Notes under the pieces: generated by a model
What the model was told of the DNA's origin: nothing
The model's database searches: none
What the model saw: only the letters and a program-made list of their open reading frames with translations
Source of the DNA: Cladophialophora immunda
Taxonomy: Eukaryota > Ascomycota > Eurotiomycetes > Chaetothyriales > Herpotrichiellaceae
Assembly: GCF_000835495.1 (NCBI RefSeq)
Contig: NW_015622542.1
Coordinates: forward strand, 5,664,485 to 5,728,484
Direction: 5' to 3'
Length of the DNA stretch: 64,000 bases
Made by a program: the position numbers and the translations under genes
Shown here: positions 43,233-54,426 of the stretch, one piece after another
How the letters are laid out: each line of letters starts with the position of its first letter
Numbering within the stretch: position 1 is the first letter of the stretch

Positions 43233-44074
43233 CGTCTCTCAGGCCTCTGAACTTGAGAGTATATATAAGACGGCCTTTATCTTCTCTGGATAAAGACAGA
43301 AGCTACTGTACCCGATTTGATCGCCCTGGACAGCCGCGCTCCGACCTCCAGAGTGGTGGGAAAGAAAATGGGCTTGCAACAACCGGCCAGTAGCCGAGGA
43401 CAAGAGTACCTGATACAAGGATAAGTAGAATGATAGCACTCACCAGATTTTACGAATACATGTCAACATTGTAAATTGGGTATCCGATTATTCGCAGAAT
43501 CATAGATCGCGGTTGGAATATGGATGCTAGATCTAGCGGATAAGTCCGATATGTAGTGGTGTTTTCCGGGTCAAATAAAGACTGCCGACAGAGACTGTTG
43601 CTGGTCTTATAAACTGAGAGTTTTCTCAATTGCGCGTCATAGTGTACTGCGACTCCTCGACGGATGGAAGGAGGGAGGATAGACAAGGAGGGCATATTTC
43701 TCGTAGGTCCTCCAGTCTGGCGCCGTTTGAAAGATTGGGAGTGGGAGAATAGACATGACCACTCGACTCCACAACGTCCAGCTCCATCAGCTTGAGACAG
43801 GCAGTATGCTATATCTAGGACCGTTGTAGTGTCTGGATTGTAGCCTTGTCTGAATAGAATAGGTATCGGTAAGGAGTCGCAGAAGCATTTGAAGAGGCCC
43901 ACAAAGTTATGTCAGCAGCCTCGGCCAATTGAATGATGCAATTGGAGATTTTTTCCTTTGCAGCTCCTCGACCCTCCGATCATCCCACTGCTCTTCGTTT
44001 TGGGGGACTACACGACTTAGACACACGCGCTCCCCCAGAACAACAGTCTCAACCTCCTGCGTTCCTGCTCAGTC
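43233..44074. other. Divergent promoter, amidohydrolase/cysteine synthase
   Basis: 842 bp between start codons. Minus-strand frames around 43450-43900 show no domain. No motif was recognised. Confidence 0.5.
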
Positions 44075-45279
44075 ATGGCCAACGCTTTGCGGACGTCGGT
44101 CCGACGCTTTACGACCACAGCTGTTCGTGCAGCGGCTGCCGAGCCAGTTAACGCATATGGGATCCGCGTCTCCAAGGCCCAAGGAGTGGTTGACACGCTT
44201 ACAGGAGGTATCTTCCCATACATCCCTGGCAGGCCATGATCTCCAATACTGACCAGAACACAGCAATCGGCAATACTCCTCTGATAAGACTACAAAAGCT
44301 GTCCGCCGAAACGGGTTGCAACATCTTGGGTAAAGCCGAGTTCCAAAACCCCGGCGGTAGCGTCAAGGACCGTGCGGCCCTATATGTTGTGAAAGATGCA
44401 GAAGAGCGAGGTCTGCTGAAGCCAGGAGGCACCGTCGTCGAAGGGACTGCCGGCAATACTGGCATCGGGCTGGCACACGTCTGCCGGGCGAGGGGATACA
44501 AACTGGTCATCTACATGCCAAACACCCAGTCACAGGGCAAGATCGATCTCCTGAGACTGCTGGGTGCCGAAGTATATCCTGTTCCAGCTGTTGCGTGGGA
44601 GAACCCAGAAAACTATAACTGGCAGGCCAAGAGACATGCAGAGAGACTGCGGAAGGAAGATCCCGAACACGGTGCTGTATGGACAAACCAGTTCGACAAT
44701 ACTGCCAATCGCCTGGCGCACGTTGTAACGACAGGACCAGAGATCTGGGCGCAGACAGATGGCAAAATTGACGCGTTCACTTGTGCGACTGGAACTGGTG
44801 GGACACTTGCCGGCGTCACTCGATACCTCAAGGACGTCAGCAATCACTCCGTCAAGTGCTTCCTGGCAGATCCTCCAGGCTCGGTCCTCTATTCCTACAT
44901 CACCTCCGGCGGCCAGCTCAAAGAGAGAACGGGTAGCAGCATCACCGAAGGCATTGGGCAAGGTCGTGTGACCGACAACCTGAAGCAGGAAGTCAATGAA
45001 CTCGACGGCGCTCTAAATATCTCCGACGAGAAGACTATTGCCATGGTGTACCGCTGCTTGGACGAAGAGGGGCTGTACCTCGGAGCCAGCAGCGCACTGA
45101 ATGTGGTCGCCGCGAAAGAGGTCGCGGAGAAGCTGGGGCCCAACCACACGGTTGTCACCGTCTTGTGCGACGGAGCATACAGATATGCGGATCGGCTATT
45201 TAGCGACAAGTGGCTGAAGAGTAAAAACCTGAGAGAAGCGATACCCCAGCATTTACAGAAATACATTGTGTTGCCATAG
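44075..45279 (+). CDS. Cysteine synthase 2-type PLP enzyme, mitochondrial (Mcy1-like)
   Basis: A fold-type II PLP enzyme related to O-acetylserine sulfhydrylase and to yeast Mcy1. Exon 1, 44075-44207, encodes a mitochondrial presequence ([20 protein letters not shown]); exon 2 is 44264-45279; total 382 residues. The intron (GTATCT...ACACAG) joins [12 protein letters not shown]. The PLP lysine is K79 in [11 protein letters not shown]. The phosphate-binding loop is [11 protein letters not shown], and a second glycine-rich loop is [10 protein letters not shown]. The segment [17 protein letters not shown] is characteristic of the cysteine synthase 2 group. An ATG at 44236, inside the intron, would give a product without the targeting sequence if splicing fails. 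Its physiological substrate in fungi is not settled. Confidence 0.92.
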
Positions 45280-45801
45280 AACAGTCGGAGCAAACGCCAA
45301 AGCCAGTCCGAGACCATTGAGCAGTGAACACTCTCACACCACGTACTCGAAACACGGCGTTTACGGATTCAATCCGATCATATTCTATGGACGATTGATG
45401 TATTCGCCGGGCGACCGAGCGATAAGCCATGGCATCCAACTATTTCGATCAAGTCCCGGGCTTTTCATCTCAGCTGAGACTGTCAGAGTGTGAAAGGTGC
45501 GTTGATTGCTTGCCTAGAGCCCTTCAGGCCCAAGGGCAAGACGATAAACGTTGTAAACACAAGAGGTCGGTGACGGTCATGTGATTAGTAATCATGTGAT
45601 ACTGATCACGTGGCAATTTTGACAGAGACGAGCTCTTCCTATGAGACTTTCCGACTCCGTCTCCCTACCAGGCCTTGGAGACGATCCAATGGTTTTCAAC
45701 TCGCACACAAGAACATCCGCCGCCACGGCCTCCTCTGGTCATGAATGCTTTCTAAGTCATGACCTCCACTTGCGCACCTCTTTGGGTAACGACCTGGTTG
45801 C
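45280..45801. other. Convergent intergenic region with three E-boxes
   Basis: 522 bp between the 3' ends of the cysteine synthase and the secreted-protein gene. It holds the E-box triplet at 45578-45612. No gene is supported. Confidence 0.5.
45578..45612. promoter_or_regulatory. Cluster of three E-box-like hexamers
   Basis: CATGTG at 45578-45583 and 45593-45598 and CACGTG at 45607-45612, spaced 15 and 14 bp. The first two share the context TCATGTGAT; the third is TCACGTGG. E-boxes bind bHLH factors. The location between convergent genes is unusual for a promoter. Confidence 0.4.
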
Positions 45802-46427
45802 TCAAAACCCGCGCATGGCCAGCTGCTTCTTCTCGTCACTCTCATAGCACTGAATTGCCCCGATCCAATACTGCGTGTGGTGGCAGACGTCCTGGGAGTT
45901 GTCGATGCTCCAGCTCCCGTCACCGGTGCAGTCGTGGTTCTTCCACAGCATGCACTCGGCAAAGACGCCTGTGCACTCGGTGATCCAGACGTTGTTCATG
46001 TCGATCAGGAGAGAGTGGCACGCGAAGTCGTTGATGACGTACTCTTCGACCGAGTGCTGGCCGCAGCCGGCGTCGTTGAATTCGAAGATGCAGCACTCGG
46101 TGCAGGTGGAGCTGGGTCGCGGGTCAGGTAAGGTCAGCCAACAAGAAATCATCCCCGAGGTAAAGGATCGGCAAGCTTTCTGTGTGGGATGTGACAAGAT
46201 GAGCGAAAGAGTGAAGTTGTGGCTTACCATCCCGCCTGGTTTTCGGGTTGGGTTGGGCCGCAGGAAGCTTGCTGGGTGAGGTTGCGAGGCGCCAGAAATC
46301 GAACACCGCTCGCGACAGACAGGTCTGCTGTTGGCGGCGGCATGGCGGCGGCGAGGTGCAGATTGACCAGCATCGAGACAGCCAGCGCGGCGAGGAACAC
46401 GACGACGTTGTTGATGGTGCAAGTCAT
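45802..46427 (-). CDS. Small secreted cysteine-rich protein
   Basis: Exons 46427-46228 and 46111-45802 give 169 residues. The intron (GTAAGC...GACCCAG) joins phase 2 to produce AGCSTCTECCIFEF. The N-terminus has a signal peptide: a hydrophobic core VVVFLAALAVSMLVNLHLAA with probable cleavage after AAA near residue 28. About 12 cysteines follow in the mature part (SC, GC, TC, ECC, GC, AC, EC, EC, DC, VC, QC), enough for six disulfides. One N-glycosylation sequon (NLT) is near residue 50. I recognise no domain. Size, secretion and cysteine content match the general profile of fungal effectors or antimicrobial-type proteins, but no function can be assigned. No toxin family is recognised. Confidence 0.75.
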
Positions 46428-47547
46428 GATGAGCTTCTTGGTCCGTTGATGATGGTTTGATCGTGAGCTCGGCGTGTGTGCACGGGGTTAACGAAGTGTG
46501 ATGTTCAAGTGAGGAAACTAGTCCAGACAGAGAAAAACGAGAAGATACGGTGATGACCAGACCGCGAACTTGCAGAGTCTCGCTCGTGCTTCACTGAACA
46601 AGTGAAATTCACGCATGCCATCCTTTGTCACTGTCGTCGTCACTGCGGCTGCCGTTACGTCTTTGCTTCATACTAAGCCTAGACATGTGAAAGCATCAAG
46701 TCAAGACAACCCTCCCTTTTCTGTGTAGCAGAGGTACCTCTACGCCGGAAGATCCACATATCTTACGAGGATTTAACATGCTCCGATGCCTCAGTCAGAC
46801 ACGACATGCAAGGGTCAAAAAGCATCGCAAAGCACTCGTGACGGCGTGACGGTTTGACGCTGCGTCGAAGTCAAAAGCAGGGGATGCGAATGCAGCGGAA
46901 TACAGCACGTACAAGATCAAGGTGCGACGCAAAGGGACTGGCTGGCAAAAAGGCTGGGAAGGAAAATGAAAAGCAATGAAAAACATCCTCCCGACGACGA
47001 CGCGGTACATGGATCACACACACGCGCAAGAAAGAAACCTCCAAAGCGAATGGGTTTTGTATTCGTCGTGTCCTGTGCAAGATGCTCCCTGCAACAAGCT
47101 TCTTCTGTGGTAGTCAAAAAGTATAGAATAAGCGACACTCGAGCCCACAGGAAAGCTCGATCTCAGCTGCCCAAGAACCTCATGATGACCACCTTCTATT
47201 CCCATCCTTTGAGTCACGTCTCACAGGCAAGCTGATGCCGTGGCATGTGCAAGGCAATCAAAAGCATACCAAACAACAAGAGGAACAAGCAAACCAAAAC
47301 CGGCTAAGATTTTTATGTCGTTCAGGGCAGAAGAGAAACGCCAGTGCACGCCATAGTCCGAAACTTCTATCAATCATCTTCTGCCTTCCACCTTCCGCGT
47401 GCAACATGTAAGTGGATGCATGCAAAAGGCCCATGGGAAGGATGAACCACAGAGACATTACCAGCCCAGGTTCATCCCCAGCCGACTCGAGGGATCCACC
47501 CAAGCAGCTTCAAGTGGATCCCGAAATCCAGAATCTGAGTATGTCGT
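46428..47547. other. Intergenic region
   Basis: 1.1 kb containing the promoter of the secreted protein and the 3' end of YHM2. No gene is supported; all open frames are short and lack domains. Confidence 0.5.
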
Positions 47548-48621
47548 TTAGTGCTTCGCGGTGACCGCCTCGCCGGTGAGTTTCTCGACGGCTTCTTTGG
47601 CACTGTTCAGACGTCAGTATATGCTTCTGAAATATGAGACACAAGGCAAGAACATACATATCGCCCAGGGCAACCATGCAGATTGTCTGCCAGATACCCA
47701 GCCCGATACGGGGAGTGACACCACGGTACAGGCCCTTGAGGCCGTTGGTGCTGTAGATGTAGTTCAAGGTCTTCCCGACGGTCAAGTTCTTGGGGCGGTT
47801 CGGGTCGTTGGACTTGCTTTGCATCTCGACACGGATGACTTCAATGGGCTGGTTCCAGGCAGACAAACCACCACCGAGACCGCTAGCAAGAATCTTCTCT
47901 CCCGCGTTCAACTTCTCGCCGTTTTCTTTGCCAGTGACTCTCCGGATACCGGTCTCTGCGAGTCTGGAAAGCCCGAAACGGGAGCCCCAGTTGGTGACTT
48001 GACGGATGGCAACTGCGTTAACGCCCTTGTTGATACCCCTGATGCCCTCTTTCTTGTAGATGTTTGCGAAAGTTGTGAACGTAGAGGGGGGTTTCACACC
48101 CTGCGCGGCAAGTTTATGCTGGGTGATTTCCACGGTTTTCATGCACGTGCAGAAACCCATGGTTGCGTAGGCTTGGGCCATACCGCCCACCATGCCACCT
48201 GTGATACCGGCCACGAAGCTGTTGGCACCAAAGGTCTTTGCATAGTACTCGGCTTCTGAGGCGACGAAGAGCAAGACAGCACCCTTGGTAGAGGCTTCGA
48301 TCCAGGCCCACGGAATCAGGCCCTGGTAGACTACACATTGCAAGAAATCAATCAGCCGAGGTCTTTTCACGAGTAAACTCGAGTGCGGATTGTCTTACAT
48401 CCAAAAACACCACCGCGTCCCCATATCCTCGACATGGCCCCGGCGAAGGTGTCAGTTCGATGGGCGGCCATGGTGGTCTTGACAACTTCCAGCGGTTGTC
48501 CTAGAGTAGTGACCTCGAACATGTTGAGACCAGCGCCGAGGAGCAGGTTGCTGAACTTGACGGGCTTCTTCTCAATCGTTTGGGCCGGAGGCGCAGGTGC
48601 CAGGACTGCTTGAGCGGACAT
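47548..48621 (-). CDS. yhm2: Mitochondrial citrate/2-oxoglutarate carrier Yhm2
   Basis: An inner-membrane carrier that exports citrate in exchange for oxoglutarate, feeding the cytosolic NADPH shuttle. Exons 48621-48399, 48330-47658 and 47602-47548 give 316 residues. The ATG at 48621 ([14 protein letters not shown]) is used because the frame upstream begins with a TTG. The exon 1-2 join rebuilds [19 protein letters not shown] and the exon 2-3 join gives [15 protein letters not shown]. Three mitochondrial-carrier repeats are visible. [20 protein letters not shown] and [19 protein letters not shown] are diagnostic of the Yhm2 group. It sits in tandem with the mitochondrial citrate synthase gene. 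Confidence 0.94.
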
Positions 48622-49534
48622 TATTGGCAGATCTGCGATATTGTCTACCCTGACCAAGGGAGGAGGTCGGCTTCGTCGCCTTGAGGATTAGAGAGTAGGA
48701 GCGAGGAGAGAGGCACTGTTGGGCAACAGGGGGTTGGGCAAGTGTGAATGCTGCAAGATACAGACACAAATGGCTACCGTGGTATGTATGGCCTTGTACC
48801 GAGTATAGGAGACAAAAAAGCAGGAGCGGAGATTAAGAAGACACAAGAGTAGCGATCAATCTGACAGTGATGCAAGTGACAAAAAGTCCGAGATCGTTTT
48901 GTTCAGCTCCCTCGGCGAAGAAGGACGAGATGACCATCGTTGAATATCGGCGCAGGCGCCTCGACCAAACCCCCATTCGGGCCAGAAGCAGATTAGTGGC
49001 TCTGCCTTCGGCGTGTTGAGCGGACATGGCTCTAGCAGCTGAGGTGCCCGGCGCCCCCATTTCCCCCCCAAGCTTCATCACAACCCATGCATCGCCCTGG
49101 GCTTCGGACGCCGCCTCCCTAAACTGTGGGTCCGCTGGCCTCTTTTTAGCCTGCCGTGCCTGCTAGGGCCACCCAACGCCGCCAACGCGCTGCTCAACAT
49201 CCGAAAATAAAAATTTCAAGAAATTTACGTTGCACGGTCCATGCAGCCATGTCTCGCAAAGCCACCGCGGGCCCTAGGCCTCCTTAACGTTGGCCTCTAC
49301 CAAGGTGTAAAGGATTCAGGCACGCAGAAAACATTGTTGCGAATTGCAGACAGTGGGAACAAAGTAAAATGGTATTCGCATCCAACAACGCTCGTCAATT
49401 AAATAATGGCGTAATTGAACGGCGAAACTAATTCACCCCCGACCAAAACCGACCTCGTATTGCCCTATCACTTTCTCCCTTTTAGACGTACAAGTATGTT
49501 TTGCATTGTACAGTTCCCGCTCTTCCCATTGCAA
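48622..49534. other. YHM2 promoter / citrate synthase 3' region
   Basis: 913 bp. It contains an AT-rich palindrome at 49211-49226. No gene is supported. Confidence 0.5.
49211..49226. promoter_or_regulatory. Palindrome AAATTTCAAGAAATTT, heat-shock-element-like
   Basis: Inverted 7-bp arms around a 2-bp spacer, containing TTC-nn-GAA, the half-site pair of a heat-shock element. It lies about 590 bp upstream of the YHM2 ATG. With only one TTC-GAA pair the call is weak. Confidence 0.3.
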
Positions 49535-51052
49535 TCACAATGAAGCACCGACCAGTTTGGCGTAGGCCTCGGTGCTGAAAGACTTGGGTCGCTCGATGGG
49601 TGCACCAAGGGCGCGGTCAATGATGAGTTGCGGCAGGACACCGAGGGCACGCGAGACACCGAAGAGGACGGTGTAGTAGTTGGCTTCGGTCAAGCCGTAG
49701 TATTGCAAAAGGACACCGGAGTGCTAGTTCATCAGTCAGCGTAATCATGATATCCGTCGAATTAGTCACTTACAGCGTCAACGTTGGGGTAGGGGTTCTT
49801 CGTCTTGCCGTGCTTGGTCAGGACACCAGGAGCAATCTTGTAGACCTGGCTGACCAGCTTGAACATGGGGTCTTCGGGGAGCTTGCGAAGGGCGAACTCG
49901 CGTTGAGACACGTAGCGGGGATCGGTCTTGCGGAGAACAGCATGGCCATAGCCAGGAACAACACGGCCACCGTTGAGGGTCTCCCAGAGGTAGTCGGTGA
50001 TCTTCTGGTCGCTGAGATCATCGCCAATACTCTCCTTCATCTTGGTGAGCCAGTTCAAGACTTCTTGGTTGGCCAATCCGTGGAGAGGACCAGCCAAGCC
50101 GTTGAGACCAGCAGCGAGAGATAGCATGGGAGAGCTCAAAGCGCTTCCGACCAAATGAGTAGTGTGGGCGCTGACGTTGCCACCCTCATGGTCGGAGTGG
50201 ATGGTGAGATAGAGACGCATAAGCTCAACAAAGTCGGCGTTGCCGCCATAGCCAAGCTGGTTGGCCAAGTTGAAGCCGTAGTCCTTGTCTTTCTGGATAG
50301 GGGCAACCTTGCCATCCTTGTATGCGTTGCGGTAGATCTTTGCGGCAATTGTGGGCAACTTGGCAATGAGGTTCATCGAGTCCTCGAAAGTGTATGACCA
50401 GTAGTCCTTCTTGTTAATGCCCTTGGCGTAGGCTTTGGCGAACTCGGAGGTGTGCTCGAGCGCGACGACGGCGATCGAGAATTGAGCCATAGGGTGCATA
50501 TCGCTCGGGCAACGGTCGATGAGCTCTTCGACGAATTTGGGAAGATCAGATCGAGCAGCCCAGTCAGCAGACAGGTCTCGGACCTGCTGCTCGCTGGGAA
50601 CCTCGCCGGTGAGAAGAAGCCAGAACAGGCCCTCGGGGAGAGGCTCCTCGCCGCCAGGAGCCTTAGGGAGGACTTCCTGGCATTCCGGGATAGTCCTTCC
50701 TCGGAATCTGATACCTTCTTCTGAATCAAGGACGGAGCCCTCCCAGACTAGCGACTTGATGCCTCGAGCACCGCCGTAGACTTGGTCCAGGGTGACTTCG
50801 CCAATGACCTTGGAGCCATAATCCTTTCTCAGCTTCTTGACTTTCTCAATCTCGCCAGGGACTTTGGCAGCGAAGACCTCTTTCAGGGACTAAGGAAGAA
50901 GAAAAAATGTTAGAGAAGGAGCTCCCAACAAACAGGCTCACATAGCTCACTTGGGTGCTTGCGCAGCGCACGCCATTGTAGGCGGCTTTCTGGACCAAAG
51001 GCCGGGTGGAGGAACGGAGCAGCGAGCTCCCCAAGCGAAGAGAAGAAGCCAT
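49535..51052 (-). CDS. cit1: Mitochondrial citrate synthase
   Basis: The first TCA-cycle enzyme, condensing acetyl-CoA and oxaloacetate. Exons 51052-50951, 50889-49774 and 49723-49535 give 468 residues. Exon 1 is exactly a mitochondrial presequence ([20 protein letters not shown]...ASTQ). Catalytic residues are visible: one His in [19 protein letters not shown], the second in [15 protein letters not shown], and the Asp in PNVDAHSG at the exon 2-3 join, where the family has it. Introns are GTGAGC...CCTTAG (61 bp) and GTAAGT...AACTAG (50 bp). The C-terminus, VGASL, is not a peroxisomal signal. It is immediately upstream of YHM2 on the same strand. Confidence 0.96.
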
Positions 51053-51959
51053 GATAGTAACAACACGAGGAAGTCGAAGCAAGGAAAGTCAACAAAGGTT
51101 ACGTCAAGGGAAGTTTTTGAAGGAGTGCGGGAAAAAAAGGTGCAGATAGGAAAGTCAGGGAGGAGGAGGAAGCTGTCCCTGCTGAATTATTGGAATGATG
51201 AAAATGGTCCAATTGGGGCCGCCCGGCGAGGCTTCGGCTGGTCGGATCACCCTTCCCTTCAATAAAGCCAAGCTCGCCTATTGGGGTTCAATGGCCAGCC
51301 AACAGCGGCACGAGCGGACCCCAGCAAGCCCTAGGAGGTCGAATTCGCAGTCCGAAGAAAATTAGATGGCCTCAAGCCAAAAGCGTCATCCAGCGGGATC
51401 ACGTGGACAGGCAACAATGTTGTTCCGGCCGGTTGCTTTGGCTTATTTTCTCAAGCCTCCGCTTTTTCTGTCTGCGAGACGCATTTCGACTCCTGCTCAA
51501 ATCTTTCCTTCACTTCACCACCATTTCATCACTCCTCCATCACCAATCGACGCACTATCCATCGCGTTTGATCTCCTTTTCTTCGCCTCTATCACGCACA
51601 TAGTGTCATCAGCTCGTAAAGTGCCTCTCTACCAGTATTCTTCTCTGCACACGGCCGCTAGTTCCTCAGTACTGCCGCTGCCAGGCCGCAGTTGCCACCT
51701 CGCTGTAGAAGTCTTGTGGGCGCAATCTACACTTAGCAGGAAGAGGAAGAATTTGGGAGAAAGACTACACTCTTGCACTGCGCATCATCCTTCACTTCAC
51801 CTGTACCTCGAGTCCGTAAGACGTCTCTGCCGTTCGAGGACTCCGTATGCGTTGATCAGCTCAACTCCACCCTTTTCGCCGTCTGCCACCTAGCCAGGGC
51901 CACTTCCTGCTTCAACAACTTGTGTCGTCACTGGCTGTAGGAAACCTTGCTGGGCCATC
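51053..51959. other. Divergent promoter, citrate synthase/NRD1
   Basis: 907 bp. Pyrimidine-rich near the NRD1 side (51430-51600). The plus-strand open frame over 51366-51893 is Ser/Pro-rich leader sequence, not a convincing gene. Confidence 0.5.
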
Positions 51960-54426
51960 ATGTCTTCCGCAGTAGCGGAGCTGGACTCGATCCTGCAGTC
52001 CATGCTCAACCTCAAACCGCCAGGAGTTTCAGGCTCAAAGATTACCGCCATCACCTCGCTCTGTACAGCAAACATCCAAGTATGTCGATTTCTCAGCTCT
52101 GTCGCTCACGTCTCCTGTAACTGACGTGACTTCTAGTCCGAGTCAGTCCTCATCCAAAAGATCTACACCCATTTCAAGAAGACACCAGGAACACACAAAT
52201 TGGGGGTCCTCTACGTGATAGATTCCGTGACGAGACAATGGGTAGATCAAGCCAGAAAATCAGGTCAACAACTGGGTAGCGGAGCTCCTGATGGAACCTT
52301 TGCCGCTGGTGTGACTCGAGTGACTGAACTGCTGCCCGTACTCATGAACGACATCATTGCTACCGCCCCAGAAGACCAGAAGGTATGCCATTCTATGTCC
52401 GTCGTATTTTCCTGAACATCCGAAGTACGACATGTGCTTCACGCGACCAACCTGCCCGTACACTTAACTCACGTCTTTTGTCGTTGTTTTTGCCCGGCTG
52501 CTTTGACTGAGACTCACGTGTGGCCGCTTTTTGTTTAGGTCAAAATCAGAAAGCTCTTAGAAATCTGGGAGCGGTCGAACACATTTCCAGCTCCGTTGCT
52601 TGCTTCTCTCAAAGAAAAGCTTGACGCGCCAAAAGGTACATTCAATCTCTGTCTTCCCTTCCACAACCCCGATCATCCTAACTGTCAAGCAGTCTCAACC
52701 ACACCTGAAGGATCGCCCGCGCCTGGTTTCGTGCCACTCGGTCATTCCGCTACCACTGACAGTATGGCAGCAAAACCTCCACCGCAGCAAGACACCTCAG
52801 CTATCCTGGAAGCCCTCAAGAACATGGCAAAGCAGAATACTGCGGCGCAGCCTGCGATTCCAGCACCCGCTCAAACTAGTTTGAATAATCTGTTAGGCGC
52901 GCAGAATGGGATCCCTCTGACGAACAGTACCGTAAACCCCGGCCTTGCTTCCGCCGCCGCCAATGGGCCGGCTGTAAACCAGCTTGGAGCTCTGTTCGCT
53001 GGATTGAGTAATGGTGCGCAAAGTCAGAGCCCTGCAAATGTACCTGCAAACCCGCTTGCTGCTTTTCTTCCGCAACAAGCTCCGGCTCCAGCGGTGCCAC
53101 AAAACCCTGCTCCTCTAAGTCAAGATGCTCAGGCTCAGGCTCAAGTTCAATTGCAACTCTTGCAACTGTTGGCTAGTCAAGGCGTTCCTCCAGACCAATG
53201 GGCGACTGCTCTCCAGTTATTGAACATGCAGGCCGCGGGCGGTGCTGCTGCTGGTAGTGGTGGTGGTGGTGGTGGCGGTGCGAGTGCCAGTGGCCTTCCG
53301 TTTCCGCCTCCTGTTCCAGCAAGCAATTGGGCAGGCCAGGTTCAAGCGCCCGGGCCGTCACGTGATGCCCAAACCCGTTCCCCTCCGGGTCAATATCGAC
53401 GCCGCTCACGCTCTCCTGGCTATGATAGACGTCGAGACCTGTCTCCAAGACGTCGCCGAGATAGTCCGGGGGCGGATGGATATCGTAATGATCGCGATGG
53501 CAGGCGAGGTGATTACCGTCAGCGCAGCCCCATGGGTAGAAGACGACGAAGCACCACACCCCCCAGTGACTACAAGCTCCCACCACCGGGCCCGAAGAAC
53601 GTGCAATGGGATCCAACGCTTCCAAAGGGTCACATCAAAGTTTACAGTCGAACTCTCTTCGTGGGGGGAGTCACCTCGTCCGAAGCACATTTGAGAGGCC
53701 TCTTCAGTAAATTTGGTGTGGTTCAGACCTGCATTGTCAACATCGATAAACGCCACGCTTTCATCAAGATGATTAATCGCCAGGATGCGGAAAGTGCGCG
53801 TGAAGGCATGGAAGAGTACAAGGTGGGCGATATGCAACTCCGCGTAAGTGATCGCACGAATTGGACAAGGACAGAGACTGACTGGCATTCTCTTGCAGAC
53901 CAAATGGGGCGTGGGTTTTGGACCACGTGACTGCAGCGACTATCAAACTGGAATTAGCGTCATTCCAATTGAACGCCTCACGGATGCCGACCGCAAGTGG
54001 CTGCTCACTGCCGAATACGGGGGCACTGGTGGCGCACCGATCCAAGAAGGCATGGTTGTGGAAGAGCCTGACATCGAAATTGGTGCAGGGGTTTCCTCGA
54101 AAGGTACGACCGGCCCATTCTCACATTGGCAAACATTTTCTAACTCTGATGCAGCCATGAGCCGACGCATTGCTACTGATCAGGGTGGACGACGCGGGCC
54201 TCAATCCTCTCGCCAGCATCCGGGAGGACGGGAGGACAACAGATACAGAGACAATGATCGCCGAATGGACCGAGATGACCGGCAAGGCTCGGGCAACCCA
54301 AACAACATTGGTGTCATGCCGTCGATGCCTTTCCCCATGAATTTCGGCAACATGCCCAACGGAATGCCCGGCTTCCCACCTGGATTCCAAATGCCCGCAT
54401 TCCAGCCACAAGGCAAGCAGGATTAA
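51960..54426 (+). CDS. nrd1: Nrd1/Seb1-type CID-RRM transcription termination factor
   Basis: A nuclear RNA-binding protein that binds the RNA polymerase II CTD and directs termination and RNA processing. Exons: 51960-52079, 52137-52382, 52539-52635, 52693-53843, 53899-54103 and 54155-54426, giving 696 residues. Two introns (52636-52692, 57 bp, and 54104-54154, 51 bp) are in frame without stops but have proper GT, AG and CTAAC branch sites. The CTD-interacting domain covers residues 1-150 (ELDSILQSMLNLKPPG, KIYTHFKKTPGTHKLGVLYV). A Gln/Ala/Pro-rich region and a Gly tract follow, then an Arg/Ser-rich stretch (RRRSRSPGYDRRRD). The RRM contains SRTLFVGGVTS and HAFIKMINRQDAE, followed by TKWGVGFGPRDCSDYQTGIS, characteristic of Nrd1/Seb1. 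Confidence 0.92.

Noticed and set aside
51366..51893. 175-codon plus-strand frame before NRD1
   Set aside because: Pyrimidine-rich leader sequence read as Ser/Pro/Leu; no domain, and the NRD1 start at 51960 is unambiguous.
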